From Planctomycetota bacterium (GTDB lineage: Bacteria; Planctomycetota; J132): a stretch of DNA of 35,947 nucleotides. Below the pieces are notes generated by a model. That model did not search any database. It had not been told where the DNA came from and was given only the letters and a program-made list of their open reading frames with translations. The DNA is taken from NCBI GenBank assembly GCA_003694635.1, contig RFKQ01000045.1:1-35947 (forward strand). The letters run 5' to 3'. A program made the translations under genes and the position numbers. Below, piece after piece: positions 1 through 8,600 of the stretch (within the stretch, counting starts at the first letter, position 1; the number at the start of each line of letters is the position of its first letter).

Positions 1-1656
1 CCTACCCCCGAAACTCCAAAAGAAGAAAAAAAAGAAGAAGACAACTCTCCCCCACCCCCCCTACAAATCGACCTAGAAGGCATCCAACACCGCATCGAGC
101 CCTTTCCCCTCAAAGAAGCCAACTACACCCAAATCTGGGCAATTCCAGGAAAAGTCCTCCTCAGCCACCGCCCCATCCTAGGCTCGCTGGACCAAAGCTG
201 GTACAACGGCTCCGAACCCCCCGCCCATGCAACCTTGGAAGTGTTTGACCTTCAAACCCAAAAAACAAAAACCTTCCCCTTCACCATCACCCACTTCAAA
301 GCCACAAAGGATGGTAAAAAACTTATCTACCAAGCGGGCTATAAACTCCGCGTAGTCGATGCAGAACCTGCCGAAAATGACTCCCCCACCCAAGAACCCG
401 GCCCCGAGAGCGGCTTCCTCGACCTCAACCGCCTAAAAGTAGAAGTGATCCCCGAGGTGGAATGGCAACAAATGTTCGAAGAAATCTGGCGCCTCCAACT
501 CCATCACTTCTGGGTCGAAGATATGTCCGGGGTGGACTGGCACCAAGTCAAAAAACGCTACCGCCCCCTGCTCCCACGAGTGGCTAGCCGCAGCGAATTC
601 TCCGATCTCATCTGGGAAATGCAAGGAGAACTAGGCACCTCACACGCCTATGAATTGGGCGGCGACTACCGAAAAGGGCCCCAGTACAAACAGGGCTTCC
701 TAGGCGCAGAGTTTCGCTTCGACCCCGACAAACAAACCTACCGCATCGAAAAAATCCTCCAAGGCGATCCCTGGCAAGAAGATTACGCTAGCCCCCTACA
801 GCGAATCGGCGTAAACGCAAAACCAGGCGACTACCTCATCGCTATCAACGGACAACCCCTCCATAAGGATTTCTCCCCCGCCCAAGCCCTCGTCCACCAA
901 GCCAACCAAGAGGTGGAACTAACCCTCGAACAAAATGGACAACAACGCACTGTACCCGTAAAAACCACCGGTAGCGAATTTCCCATCCGCTACCGAGACT
1001 GGGTGGAAAATAACCGAAACTACGTCCTCCAAAAAACCAAAAATCGCGTAGGATACCTCCATATCCCCGATATGGGACCAAGAGGCTATGCGGAATTCCA
1101 TCGCTACTACCTCGCAGAACTGGAAAAGGATGCCCTAATTGTAGATGTGCGCTACAACCGAGGCGGACATGTTTCCCAACTTCTCCTAGAAAAGCTCGCT
1201 CGCAAAAGACTAGGCTTCGACCTCCCCCGATGGGGGCAGCCTGAACCCTACCCCGCCGATAGCGTCCTTGGGCCCCTAGTGGCCATCACCAACGAATATG
1301 CCGGATCCGATGGGGATATCTTTAGCCATTGCTTTAAGCTGATGAAACTGGGAAAACTAGTCGGAAAACGGACCTGGGGCGGGGTGATTGGCATCTGGCC
1401 TAGGCATAAATTGGTCGATGGTAGCATCACCACCCAACCAGAGTTTTCCTTCTGGTTCGTCGACGTAGGCTGGAAGGTGGAAAACCACGGCGCTGACCCC
1501 GATGTGGAAGTGGAAATCACCCCTCAAGACTGGGCGCAATACAAAGACCCTCAGCTGGATGCCGCCATTGAAATTCTCTTAAAAGAATTGGAAGAAAATC
1601 CTCCACAACTCCCAAAATTTGACAACAAGCCCAATCTAGCTCTCCCTTTTTCCTAA
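1..1656 (+). CDS. Tricorn-like protease, C-terminal part (5' end outside window)
   Basis: The reading frame is open from base 1, so the ORF-track start (a TTG at 235) is not the true start; this is the 3' part of a larger gene. The first ~100 codons contain the end of a beta-propeller (IDLEGIQHRIEPFP is the repeat seen in tricorn propellers). A core helical region, a PDZ domain (around GDYLIAINGQPL) and an S41-type peptidase domain follow. The tricorn catalytic residues are recognisable: Ser-His in LGTSHAYE (about base 631-654), the nucleophile Ser in NEYAGSDGD (about 1291-1317) and the Glu in WKVENHGADPD. Tricorn proteins degrade peptides released by larger proteases. Bacterial homologues often carry a signal peptide, but the N-terminus is not visible here. 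Family assignment is strong; substrate and location are inferred. Confidence 0.9.
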   Translation, partial: PTPETPKEEKKEEDNSPPPPLQIDLEGIQHRIEPFPLKEANYTQIWAIPGKVLLSHRPILGSLDQSWYNGSEPPAHATLEVFDLQTQKTKTFPFTITHFKATKDGKKLIYQAGYKLRVVDAEPAENDSPTQEPGPESGFLDLNRLKVEVIPEVEWQQMFEEIWRLQLHHFWVEDMSGVDWHQVKKRYRPLLPRVASRSEFSDLIWEMQGELGTSHAYELGGDYRKGPQYKQGFLGAEFRFDPDKQTYRIEKILQGDPWQEDYASPLQRIGVNAKPGDYLIAINGQPLHKDFSPAQALVHQANQEVELTLEQNGQQRTVPVKTTGSEFPIRYRDWVENNRNYVLQKTKNRVGYLHIPDMGPRGYAEFHRYYLAELEKDALIVDVRYNRGGHVSQLLLEKLARKRLGFDLPRWGQPEPYPADSVLGPLVAITNEYAGSDGDIFSHCFKLMKLGKLVGKRTWGGVIGIWPRHKLVDGSITTQPEFSFWFVDVGWKVENHGADPDVEVEITPQDWAQYKDPQLDAAIEILLKELEENPPQLPKFDNKPNLALPFS

Positions 1657-1733
1657 CAAAAACCTGAAAAAAGGGAATTTTTCCCTCCCCCTTGACGTAC
1701 AAAAAAACAGATACGAAACCAGATTCAGCGCGG

Positions 1734-1767
1734 GAAGCGATGAAAACTAAGAAGCGATGAAAACTAA
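1734..1767. repeat. 17-bp tandem direct repeat, two copies
   Basis: The unit GAAGCGATGAAAACTAA occurs twice head to tail (1734-1750 and 1751-1767) without mismatch. A related fragment with GATTCAGC lies on both sides (about 1722 and 1794). Function unknown; it could be a small duplication or part of a decayed element. Confidence 0.8.
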
Positions 1768-1925
1768 AATGTATACGAAGCGAGAAAAGCGCGGATTCAG
1801 CTAAATGAAAAGGGAGAATGGCCAGTTGTGCAAGCATGGAACAGGTGCGGATTTGGAAAGCCTTGCGCTATCGTAGAGGAGACCTCTCTCCACAGACCTC
1901 CTAAGTTTAAAAGTTTTCGGAGGTG

Positions 1926-1952
1926 CGGAACCTTTTTTTCAAAAAGTTTCCG
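1926..1952. repeat. Hairpin of dispersed intergenic family
   Basis: CGGAACCTTTTT is followed by TTC and then AAAAAGTTTCCG. The arms pair over 11 of 12 positions. Related hairpins occur at 1985-2014, 10581-10725 and 34610-34744. Confidence 0.7.
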
Positions 1953-1984
1953 AGTAAGACGAGTGAGAAGAGTTTTTGAAATGT

Positions 1985-2014
1985 CTGAAAACCCTTTTTC
2001 AAAAAGGTTTTCAG
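1985..2014. repeat. Hairpin of dispersed intergenic family (CTGAAAACC type)
   Basis: The arms CTGAAAACCCTTTTT and AAAAAGGTTTTCAG are separated by a single C. The core is nearly the same as the hairpin at 34714-34744, some 33 kb away, which shows a dispersed family and not a local accident. It lies about 30 bases upstream of bolA. Confidence 0.75.
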
Positions 2015-2046
2015 GAAGAAAAAAAAAGCAAGAAAGGAAAGTCTAG

Positions 2047-2289
2047 ATGAGCGCGAGTATCGAGGAAATTCAGTCTTGTGTTCGGGAGGCTTTGGGAGAT
2101 GTTCGAGAGGTGATTGTCGAAGATCTTACTGGGGGGGGAGATCATTTCCGGATTCAAGTTCACTCCCCCGTTTTTGTGGGAAAGCCGCTACTGGAGCAAC
2201 ACCGCTTGGTACAGTCTGCCCTTCGCTCGTTTTTGGACAGCGGAAAAATTCATGCCATTGAGGTAAAAACCGTTCCTATAGAAAGTTAG
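2047..2289 (+). CDS. bolA: BolA/IbaG-family protein
   Basis: An 80-residue protein covering a single BolA domain: the helix-strand region with GGGDHFRIQV, then LEQHRLVQSAL and the C-terminal IHAIEVKT with the conserved histidine. BolA proteins bind monothiol glutaredoxins through a shared Fe-S cluster and take part in Fe-S trafficking and iron homeostasis. The next gene, 19 bases on, is exactly such a glutaredoxin, which supports the call. The ATG at 2047 follows AAGGAAAG. Oddities: the coding strand is G-rich (for example 21 G against 8 C in 2101-2160), unlike all other plus-strand genes here, and there is a run of eight G at 2131-2138 inside the gene. The sequence is closer to the short IbaG/BolA2 type than to long BolA1. 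Confidence 0.88.
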   Translation: MSASIEEIQSCVREALGDVREVIVEDLTGGGDHFRIQVHSPVFVGKPLLEQHRLVQSALRSFLDSGKIHAIEVKTVPIES

Positions 2290-2308
2290 CCCGGAAAGGA
2301 GCCAAAAC

Positions 2309-2650
2309 ATGAGTCAAAAATCCAAAGAAGAAATTTTAGAGGAAATTAAAAAAGATATCCAAAATCACAAAATCATCGCCTTTATCAAAGGGGAGAAGCT
2401 AATGCCCGTGTGCGGTTATTCTCGCACTGTGGTCAATATCTTTCACCAACTAGGCGTTCCCTTCGAAACCCGAAATGTCTTACAAAGCGAGGAATACCTG
2501 CGAACCCTAAAAGAATACACCCAATGGCCCACCACGCCTCAAGTCTTCATCAATGGAGAGTTTATTGGAGGCTGCGATATCACCCTAGAACTATATGAAA
2601 GCGGTGAACTGCAAAAGAAAATAGAAAAAGCCCTCCAAGCCGAAAACTAA
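2309..2650 (+). CDS. grxD: Monothiol glutaredoxin (Grx4 family)
   Basis: A 113-residue single-domain protein. The active site is CGYS at residues 35-38 in the context KGEKLMPVCGYS; the family norm is CGFS, so this is a conservative Tyr variant. Other family marks are WPTTPQVFINGEFIGGCDI, containing the cis-Pro (TP) and the glutathione-binding GG-C-D. Monothiol glutaredoxins hold and deliver [2Fe-2S] clusters and pair with BolA, encoded just upstream. A strong ribosome site (GGAAAGGAG, 2293-2301) precedes the ATG. The next gene starts 10 bases after the stop, so the three genes probably form one transcript. Confidence 0.93.
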   Translation: MSQKSKEEILEEIKKDIQNHKIIAFIKGEKLMPVCGYSRTVVNIFHQLGVPFETRNVLQSEEYLRTLKEYTQWPTTPQVFINGEFIGGCDITLELYESGELQKKIEKALQAEN

Positions 2651-2660
2651 ACCCTTTGCT

Positions 2661-3503
2661 ATGAGCGATATTCATTTGTACGAGGGCTTCTATCCAGGCG
2701 CACCTCCGTGCCGGATTTATTACCGCTTCTATCAACGCCATCAGCGCTCCTACGCCCCTACCATTCTGATTGTGCACGGTCTAGGGGAACACAGCGGACG
2801 ATACCAAGAGCTGATCCAACACCTTCTGAAACTAGGTCTTCAGGTGGCCTGCCCGGATCTGCGCGGGCATGGCCTATCCTCTGGTACCCGAGGACATACC
2901 TGGAAATTCGCCCATTACTACGAGGATATTCTGCGCCTGCAAAAACGTCTTTCGCTCTATCGTCCAATTCTTCTTGGCCATAGCATGGGTGGCCTGATCG
3001 CCCTGCGATTTGCCCAGCTGTACCCCGAACATTGCCGCGCGCTTGTTCTCTCCTCCCCCCTGCTCGGGGTAGCGGTGGAGGTCCCCCCTCTTAAGCAAAT
3101 CTTCGCAAAAATCGCCTTCCACCTCCTCCCTACCCTCCGCTTAGCCAACGAAATCGACCCTCAACACCTCAGCCACGACTTGGAAAAAGTCCGTCAATAC
3201 CAAAACGATCCACTGGTCCACGCTTGGGTAACACCACGCTGGTTTGGCGAAATGCAAGCTCAACTTGCACTAGCGCATAGAAACGCTCAGAAACTTCGCC
3301 TTCCCCTGCTGCTTCAACTGGCCGGAGACGACAGAATTTGCGATCCTGCGCAAGCGGAAAATTTTTTTCACCACTGCGCCAGTAGCCCAAAAACAATCCT
3401 TCGCTACCCAGGGCTTTTTCACGAAATCTATAATGAGCTAGAACGCAAGCAAGTTTTTCTAGATCTCGCCCAATGGCTAAAAAATACGCTAAAAATTCCT
3501 TAA
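2661..3503 (+). CDS. Alpha/beta hydrolase, monoacylglycerol lipase-like
   Basis: A 280-residue protein of the serine aminopeptidase/Hydrolase_4 type. HGLGEHSGRY (residues 39-48) forms the oxyanion region and GHSMGG the nucleophile elbow with Ser108. By alignment from memory with monoacylglycerol lipase, the acid is Asp224 (AGDDRICDP) and the base His254 (GLFHEIYNE). These features are typical of monoacylglycerol lipase and lysophospholipase-type enzymes that cleave acyl-glycerol esters. No signal peptide, so probably cytoplasmic. It follows grxD by 10 bases without its own clear ribosome site. The link to Fe-S proteins is positional only. Confidence 0.85.
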   Translation: MSDIHLYEGFYPGAPPCRIYYRFYQRHQRSYAPTILIVHGLGEHSGRYQELIQHLLKLGLQVACPDLRGHGLSSGTRGHTWKFAHYYEDILRLQKRLSLYRPILLGHSMGGLIALRFAQLYPEHCRALVLSSPLLGVAVEVPPLKQIFAKIAFHLLPTLRLANEIDPQHLSHDLEKVRQYQNDPLVHAWVTPRWFGEMQAQLALAHRNAQKLRLPLLLQLAGDDRICDPAQAENFFHHCASSPKTILRYPGLFHEIYNELERKQVFLDLAQWLKNTLKIP

Positions 3504-3718
3504 CCTTTTTGGCAAATTTCTACCTCAACTAAACGCAAACTTTTCCCCTCTCCTCCCCCCACTCCAACCACAAACCAAAATCCCTCGTTTGCCGGAAAAC
3601 AAAAAAAACAGTTCTCTCATTGAGAAAAATCAAAAATCCTCTACAATATTTTACCAAACCAACTAAAATTTTTCCCAAGCCAACCGCTCGCTGGACCTTT
3701 TTCAGGAAAAATAAAAAG

Positions 3719-4771
3719 ATGAAGTTATCTTTTTCCACAAAAAAGTTTTTTAAAATGCGCTTTTTGGGGACCATAGCCATCGTGATTTTCTCGGTGGAAT
3801 TCCTGATTATGTTTCTCCTCGACTACCTTCCTCCCCTTACTCCCTTCCAAGAAATGCTGCTGGATTCTACCTCTTTGGTCTTGCTTTCTACCCCTCTGCT
3901 CTATAAATTTCTCTACGCCCCCCTCATCAGTCAGCTGCAACTCCAACTACAAAAGCTAGAGAAAACCAGCACAGAGGTCTCCTATCAATCCAGAGAAATC
4001 CTAGCTACCGTAAAAAGCCAAAAAATAAGTGTTGAGCAAACCTACAAGGCATTGCGAGACTTTACCGTCAACCTCGAAGAACTCACCCAAAGCTCCAAAC
4101 AAATCGCCCAGCTGGCCAAAGAAATTCTTGAACTTTCCAAACTCTCTTATAATCTAAGCCAAAATACCTCTCAAACCCTCCAACATAGCAAAGAAGCTAT
4201 GGAAAATATCGAACAATCCACCTCCACTTTGACCGCCAGAATCTTAAAACTTCAAGAAAGAAGTGACGAAATCACCAATACTTTGGAAATCATCAGAGAA
4301 ATCTCCAATAAAACCGATATCCTCTCCCTCAACGCCGCCCTGGAAGCCACAAAAGCCGGAGAAAGCGGCAAAAGCTTCGCACTTGTCGCCAAAGAAATGC
4401 GCCGCTTGAGCGAAAAAGTCAAGCAGTCCGCCAACCAAATCAAAAAAATCATTCAAGATACCCAGTCCGCTATCCACGCCAGTGTCGTGGCCGCAGAAGA
4501 TGGGAAAAAAACCACTCAAACCAGCATCCAAACAATCAAATCTACCATCGGTGAATTTCAAAATATCTTCGAACTCTCCGAATCCATCAATCAAGCCACC
4601 AATCAAATCTCCGTTGCCACAGAACAACAAAACCTAGCCACAGAACAAACCCTTTCCCAATTGCAAGATACCTTCGATTCTATGAAAAAAATACAAGAAG
4701 GCATCCAAGAAATCCAAACCTCCCTAGATGAGCTAAACTCCATCACCACCCATCTACAACACATTTTTTAA
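3719..4771 (+). CDS. Short membrane-bound MCP-like signalling protein
   Basis: I start the gene at the ATG at 3719 (350 residues), not at the TTG at 3620 given in the ORF track, because the extra 33 residues are basic and low-complexity. Two hydrophobic segments (about residues 14-37 and 47-70) flank a short loop LDYLPPLTPFQEMLL, an arrangement also seen at the front of some sensor kinases. The rest is a long helical coiled coil with the hairpin tip of methyl-accepting chemotaxis proteins (ISNKTDILSLNAALEATKAG, then FALVAKEMRRLSE). There is no sizeable sensor domain and no evident HAMP domain. No che genes are in the window. It lies 50 bases before a response regulator gene, probably in the same transcript. 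Confidence 0.85.
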   Translation: MKLSFSTKKFFKMRFLGTIAIVIFSVEFLIMFLLDYLPPLTPFQEMLLDSTSLVLLSTPLLYKFLYAPLISQLQLQLQKLEKTSTEVSYQSREILATVKSQKISVEQTYKALRDFTVNLEELTQSSKQIAQLAKEILELSKLSYNLSQNTSQTLQHSKEAMENIEQSTSTLTARILKLQERSDEITNTLEIIREISNKTDILSLNAALEATKAGESGKSFALVAKEMRRLSEKVKQSANQIKKIIQDTQSAIHASVVAAEDGKKTTQTSIQTIKSTIGEFQNIFELSESINQATNQISVATEQQNLATEQTLSQLQDTFDSMKKIQEGIQEIQTSLDELNSITTHLQHIF

Positions 4772-4821
4772 CCCTCGATTTCCCCAAAACAAAGCCCTCC
4801 CTTTCAAAGCCTATCCCTATA

Positions 4822-5508
4822 ATGGAAACCATCCTGATCATCGAAGATGACCCATCCATCCTCCTCGGTTTAGAAAAAAACCTCCGCTTCGAAGGCTACC
4901 ACGTCCTCATCGCCAAGGATGGCGAAGAAGGCTTAAAAATGGCTATCGACTTTCAACCGGATGTCATCGTCCTCGACATTATGCTCCCGAAAATTAACGG
5001 ATTTGAAATCTGCAAAACCTTGCGAAAAAACGATATCCATATCCCCATCCTTATCGTTTCCGCCAAAAACCAAGAAATGGACAAAATCCTAGGTCTGGAT
5101 CTGGGAGCCGATGATTATATCTGCAAACCCTTTTCTATTCGCGAACTTCTTGCCCGCATCAACGCAGTCCTGCGAAGAAAACGAAGATATGACCAAACAA
5201 CCGAATCCATCCAATTCGGCTCTATCTCCGTTAATTTTAGCGCCAGAGAAGTCCAAAAAGATGGGAAAACCCTCGAAATCTCTCCCAAAGAATTTGAACT
5301 CCTAAAATTCCTTATCCAAAATAAAAACAAAGTCCTCGACCGCAAACTTATCCTAAACAAAGTCTGGGGCTACAACTACTACGGAACCGCCCGAACCATC
5401 GATAACTTTATCACAAAACTTCGCCAAAAAATCGAAAATAACCCCAACCAACCCAAATATATCCTCACCGTCCGAGGAGTGGGCTACAAATTCTCCCTAC
5501 CAGATTAG
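4822..5508 (+). CDS. OmpR/PhoB-family response regulator
   Basis: A 228-residue two-domain protein. The receiver domain has the acidic pocket (IIEDD, residues 6-10), phospho-acceptor Asp52 (VIVLDIMLP), Ser80 and Lys102 (CKPF). A winged-helix DNA-binding domain follows (about residues 130-226), ending with RTIDNFITKLRQKIE and the wing YILTVRGVGYKF. It would activate or repress promoters when phosphorylated. No histidine kinase gene is present in the window, so the partner is unknown; the upstream MCP-like protein is the only candidate input nearby. A terminator-like hairpin follows 46 bases after the stop. Confidence 0.94.
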   Translation: METILIIEDDPSILLGLEKNLRFEGYHVLIAKDGEEGLKMAIDFQPDVIVLDIMLPKINGFEICKTLRKNDIHIPILIVSAKNQEMDKILGLDLGADDYICKPFSIRELLARINAVLRRKRRYDQTTESIQFGSISVNFSAREVQKDGKTLEISPKEFELLKFLIQNKNKVLDRKLILNKVWGYNYYGTARTIDNFITKLRQKIENNPNQPKYILTVRGVGYKFSLPD

Positions 5509-5554
5509 CAAAGACTCTCCCTTTATTCGTTCCTACGGCTTTTCCCCGCGACCC

Positions 5555-5575
5555 TTTGGCTTGGCCAAAATTTTT
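5555..5575 (+). terminator. Rho-independent terminator after response regulator
   Basis: TTTGGC, loop TTG, GCCAAA, one A, then TTTTT. It sits between the converging response regulator and GTPase genes and has the T-tract on the + strand. The stem is only six pairs, so efficiency is uncertain. Confidence 0.6.
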
Positions 5576-5618
5576 ATATCTAAAACTCTTTCGAACGCCT
5601 CTATCTCCTCTTTTTTTC

Positions 5619-8600
5619 TTACCTCACAAGCTCAATAGAATACGTAAACTTCGTCTTCTTCTTATCCTCCCGTACAATCTCTATCGTCTCCCTACGCGGA
5701 AAAACCCAATTGAACTTGCTCTTGCTCCAATAGGAAATAAAATCCGGCTTCGTGGTCCGGTATTTCCCCAAAATATCATCCCCTCCCCGTGGCCACCCGT
5801 CTTGATCGCAAACCCAAACCTCAATCACATCCCCATATTTCCACTGAAACCGAATGCTGTGGTTCCACTTGGGATACCAACTATCTGTGATAACAGGGGT
5901 GCGCCCCACTTCCTTTCCATTGATCTTAAAAATAATGTAGCCGTCCGGTTTTTCGTTCTGAATATCCGGTAGATCCCCCTCATGAAAAGTGATAATGTAG
6001 GTTTTGGGAGTAAGGATGCGCTTGTAGAAATTTACATCGATACGCAACTCCGTAGTTCGCTTTCCCTGAGGGAACAATTTTAAATATCGCTGCGCCAGTT
6101 GAAAGCACTTGGGGATATCGTTCTGATCCAAGTGCAGACGATAAAACCAGTAGAGAATTTCCGACTGATAGAGGCGAATTCGCTGCTTTTGCTGCAAAAG
6201 CCGCTTTTCCAAAGAAGGATCAGGGCTTTTTTTTAGCCAAAAAGAAATATACTTATCCACCCTCTCTTGCAAAGATTGAGCCCTCGAAAGCCTGATTTGA
6301 AACTGGGCCACCTGGACCACACTGGAGATGGTTTTCATAAACTTTTGAGAGTCTTCCTCAAAATCTTTCAGTGCCCTGAATAACTCTCTCCGCTCTTTTT
6401 GCTTGGCCGAGCTATAAAAATCCTGAACTCTTTTAAAAATTTCTGGATAAGATCCTCCGGATAGAGAAGAAAATTTCTTCTCCAAACGTCCCAACTTCTG
6501 GTACAAATCCAAATGGGGATTTTGCACAAGCTCCTCCAACTCCAATAAGCGATCCAACCGCTGCTTCTGCTCTTTCGCCTTTTCTACCAACGGAGATTTG
6601 GGATTGGAGGTAATAAACGACAAAAGTGCTTTTTGATAACCCTTAAGCTTGGCCAAATCCCTTCCCTCATAAACCGGCAATGAACGAAAAAGCCGCTCTT
6701 GCAACCGCTGAATCTGGGAAGAAGCCTTCTCTTCAAACGGTTTTAAATTCGAAAATGTAGAATCCACCGCCATCAGCTGCCGAATCTGATGGCGCAAATC
6801 CTCTAACATATCAATACTAGACTGAATTTTCAACACACTCTTGGCCTGCTTTTCAAGAGCTTGGAGAAAGTTGGAAAAAAACGTCTGAAAAATAGGATAA
6901 ATCCTAGAAAAAAACTCTGGCCTCGCCCTCAAAATCTGCCAAAGCTCCCGCTGAATTTGGCGCAACTTGACCACATTTCCTTTCGCCTGAGCTAGGCTAT
7001 GCTTAAGCAAAGTAAGAGACTTTTGAACATTTTTCTCCTGAATGCGCTGCTCCAAACTTAACCGGACAGAACGAATCAAAGAAAGCAAGGACGCCTTCTC
7101 CAACGACTGAGAATAGGAATTCTCCACCGCCACCAATTGGTTATAAAACTGCTGAGAAGCGGTGTTGGCCTCTAAACGACGTAAAAATTTTTGCACCTTT
7201 AATCGAAGTTTGTATTTTAAATCCCCATCTGCATAAGCAATGTACAACGCCAACGGCTCCATCGATTTGGCCAAATCCTCCAAGCTCTGAAACTTAGCAA
7301 ATCGTTGCAAAAACTCCTGAAGTATGCCATTGGCCAAATATACAATTTTTTTCTGAACATAGGCAACATGAGCCGAACAGCGCTTCTTGCCGCTAAGATA
7401 GGATTTGTAAAGCTGGAAAATCCTCCGCTTATCCTTTTCTCTCTTTGCAAGAAACTCGATCCGTCTCAAATCCTCCTGACAAATCTTTAACTCTATCTCC
7501 AAAATGGCTTTGGCAACCTCTGAAGAATAGGGGCAGTTCTTGTGCTGAAGCTTGTGCGCCTTCCACCTCCTCAATACCTCCAACATACCATTCGGAGACG
7601 AGGTTTTGGAAAAAAGGCGAATCCTCCAATACTCCTTATCCTGAAGCCTGCGCCTCCAATCATGGAGCTTTCTTTGCAACCGATCAGCATAGATAAAATC
7701 ACCAAAATACTTCCCTATCTTCTTAAAATTGCGATATACCTCCAAATAACGCTCTGGATACTGCTGGAATTTCTTCTCCAACTCCAATGCCTGTTGAAAC
7801 ACAATCTTTTGCGCCTGAATTTTTAGATCCTCTAACCTCTGGATGAGCGATTTGGAGAGGAAAGAATAAGTTAGATAACTCTGCGCCCTTTGGTAAACAA
7901 GAAAAGGATTTTCCCGAATGTTTTCTTTTGACCAATCCAAAAAATTTTGGATCTCCCGCTGCCGCCCCCTCTCCGCCTTCGCATAAATCCCCATCACAAA
8001 AGAATGAAGCGGAAAATAAACCGAAAACCGCTCCGCACTCCGATAACAACGCTGAGCAAACTCACCCCCCACGTTTCTCTCCAGCATCTTCAACAACCGC
8101 CTCCCTTCCCATACCCCCCAAAGAAGATACAAAAAACAAATCCCAAGAAAAAACAACCCAACCCATTTCATCCGCTTCCGAGCACGCAAAACCGCCTGCT
8201 GCTGCAACTTCTCAAACAGAAAAAAAAGCGGCTCCTCCACCTTGTACGGAGCAATGGTTGCCACCAAACGCCAACGCTGACCCTCCGACTCCTCCCGCTG
8301 AGCGTTCCCATTGCCTACAGCAGAAACCGCAAAAATCGAACCGTAATCCTTGACGTGATGCTGGAGATACTTGTGAATGCGCCCTAGACGATCCTGGACA
8401 AAATCCTCCAACTTCTCCCAAATCTGAGGATTGGAATCCGCCTTGGTCACAGCCACCGCTACCGGCGGCGGCAAAACACGAGCGCCCGAGGCCGCCCTCT
8501 CAATCGCCCGCTCAAAAAGCGCCAAATCATCCTGATAACGCTTCAAATCCGAGGAATTTAAATCATCCGCCGCCGCCAATAATAAATACGCATCCGCCTG

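Larger units (their letters stand above)
1657..2046. other. Non-coding gap between the protease gene and bolA
   Basis: This 390-base gap holds a 17-base tandem duplication and two hairpins of the dispersed family described separately. I see no convincing gene: the 72-codon ORF in the track (1828-2046) runs through both hairpins and its protein is low-complexity K/R/F. Unlike the rest of the window, the + strand here is G-rich. A TTGACG at 1692-1697 could be a -35 element, but no good -10 sits at the right distance. Confidence 0.6.

Noticed and set aside
1665-1690. Intrinsic terminator after the tricorn-like gene
   Set aside because: GGGAATTTTTCCC has a short stem and is followed by CTCCCCC, not a T-tract.
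1828-2046. 72-codon plus-strand ORF before bolA
   Set aside because: It runs through two hairpins of the dispersed family, has low-complexity basic sequence and no family resemblance.
5556-5972. 138-codon plus-strand ORF over the GTPase 3' end
   Set aside because: It is antisense to the C2 region, with P/L/N-rich composition as expected for a shadow frame.
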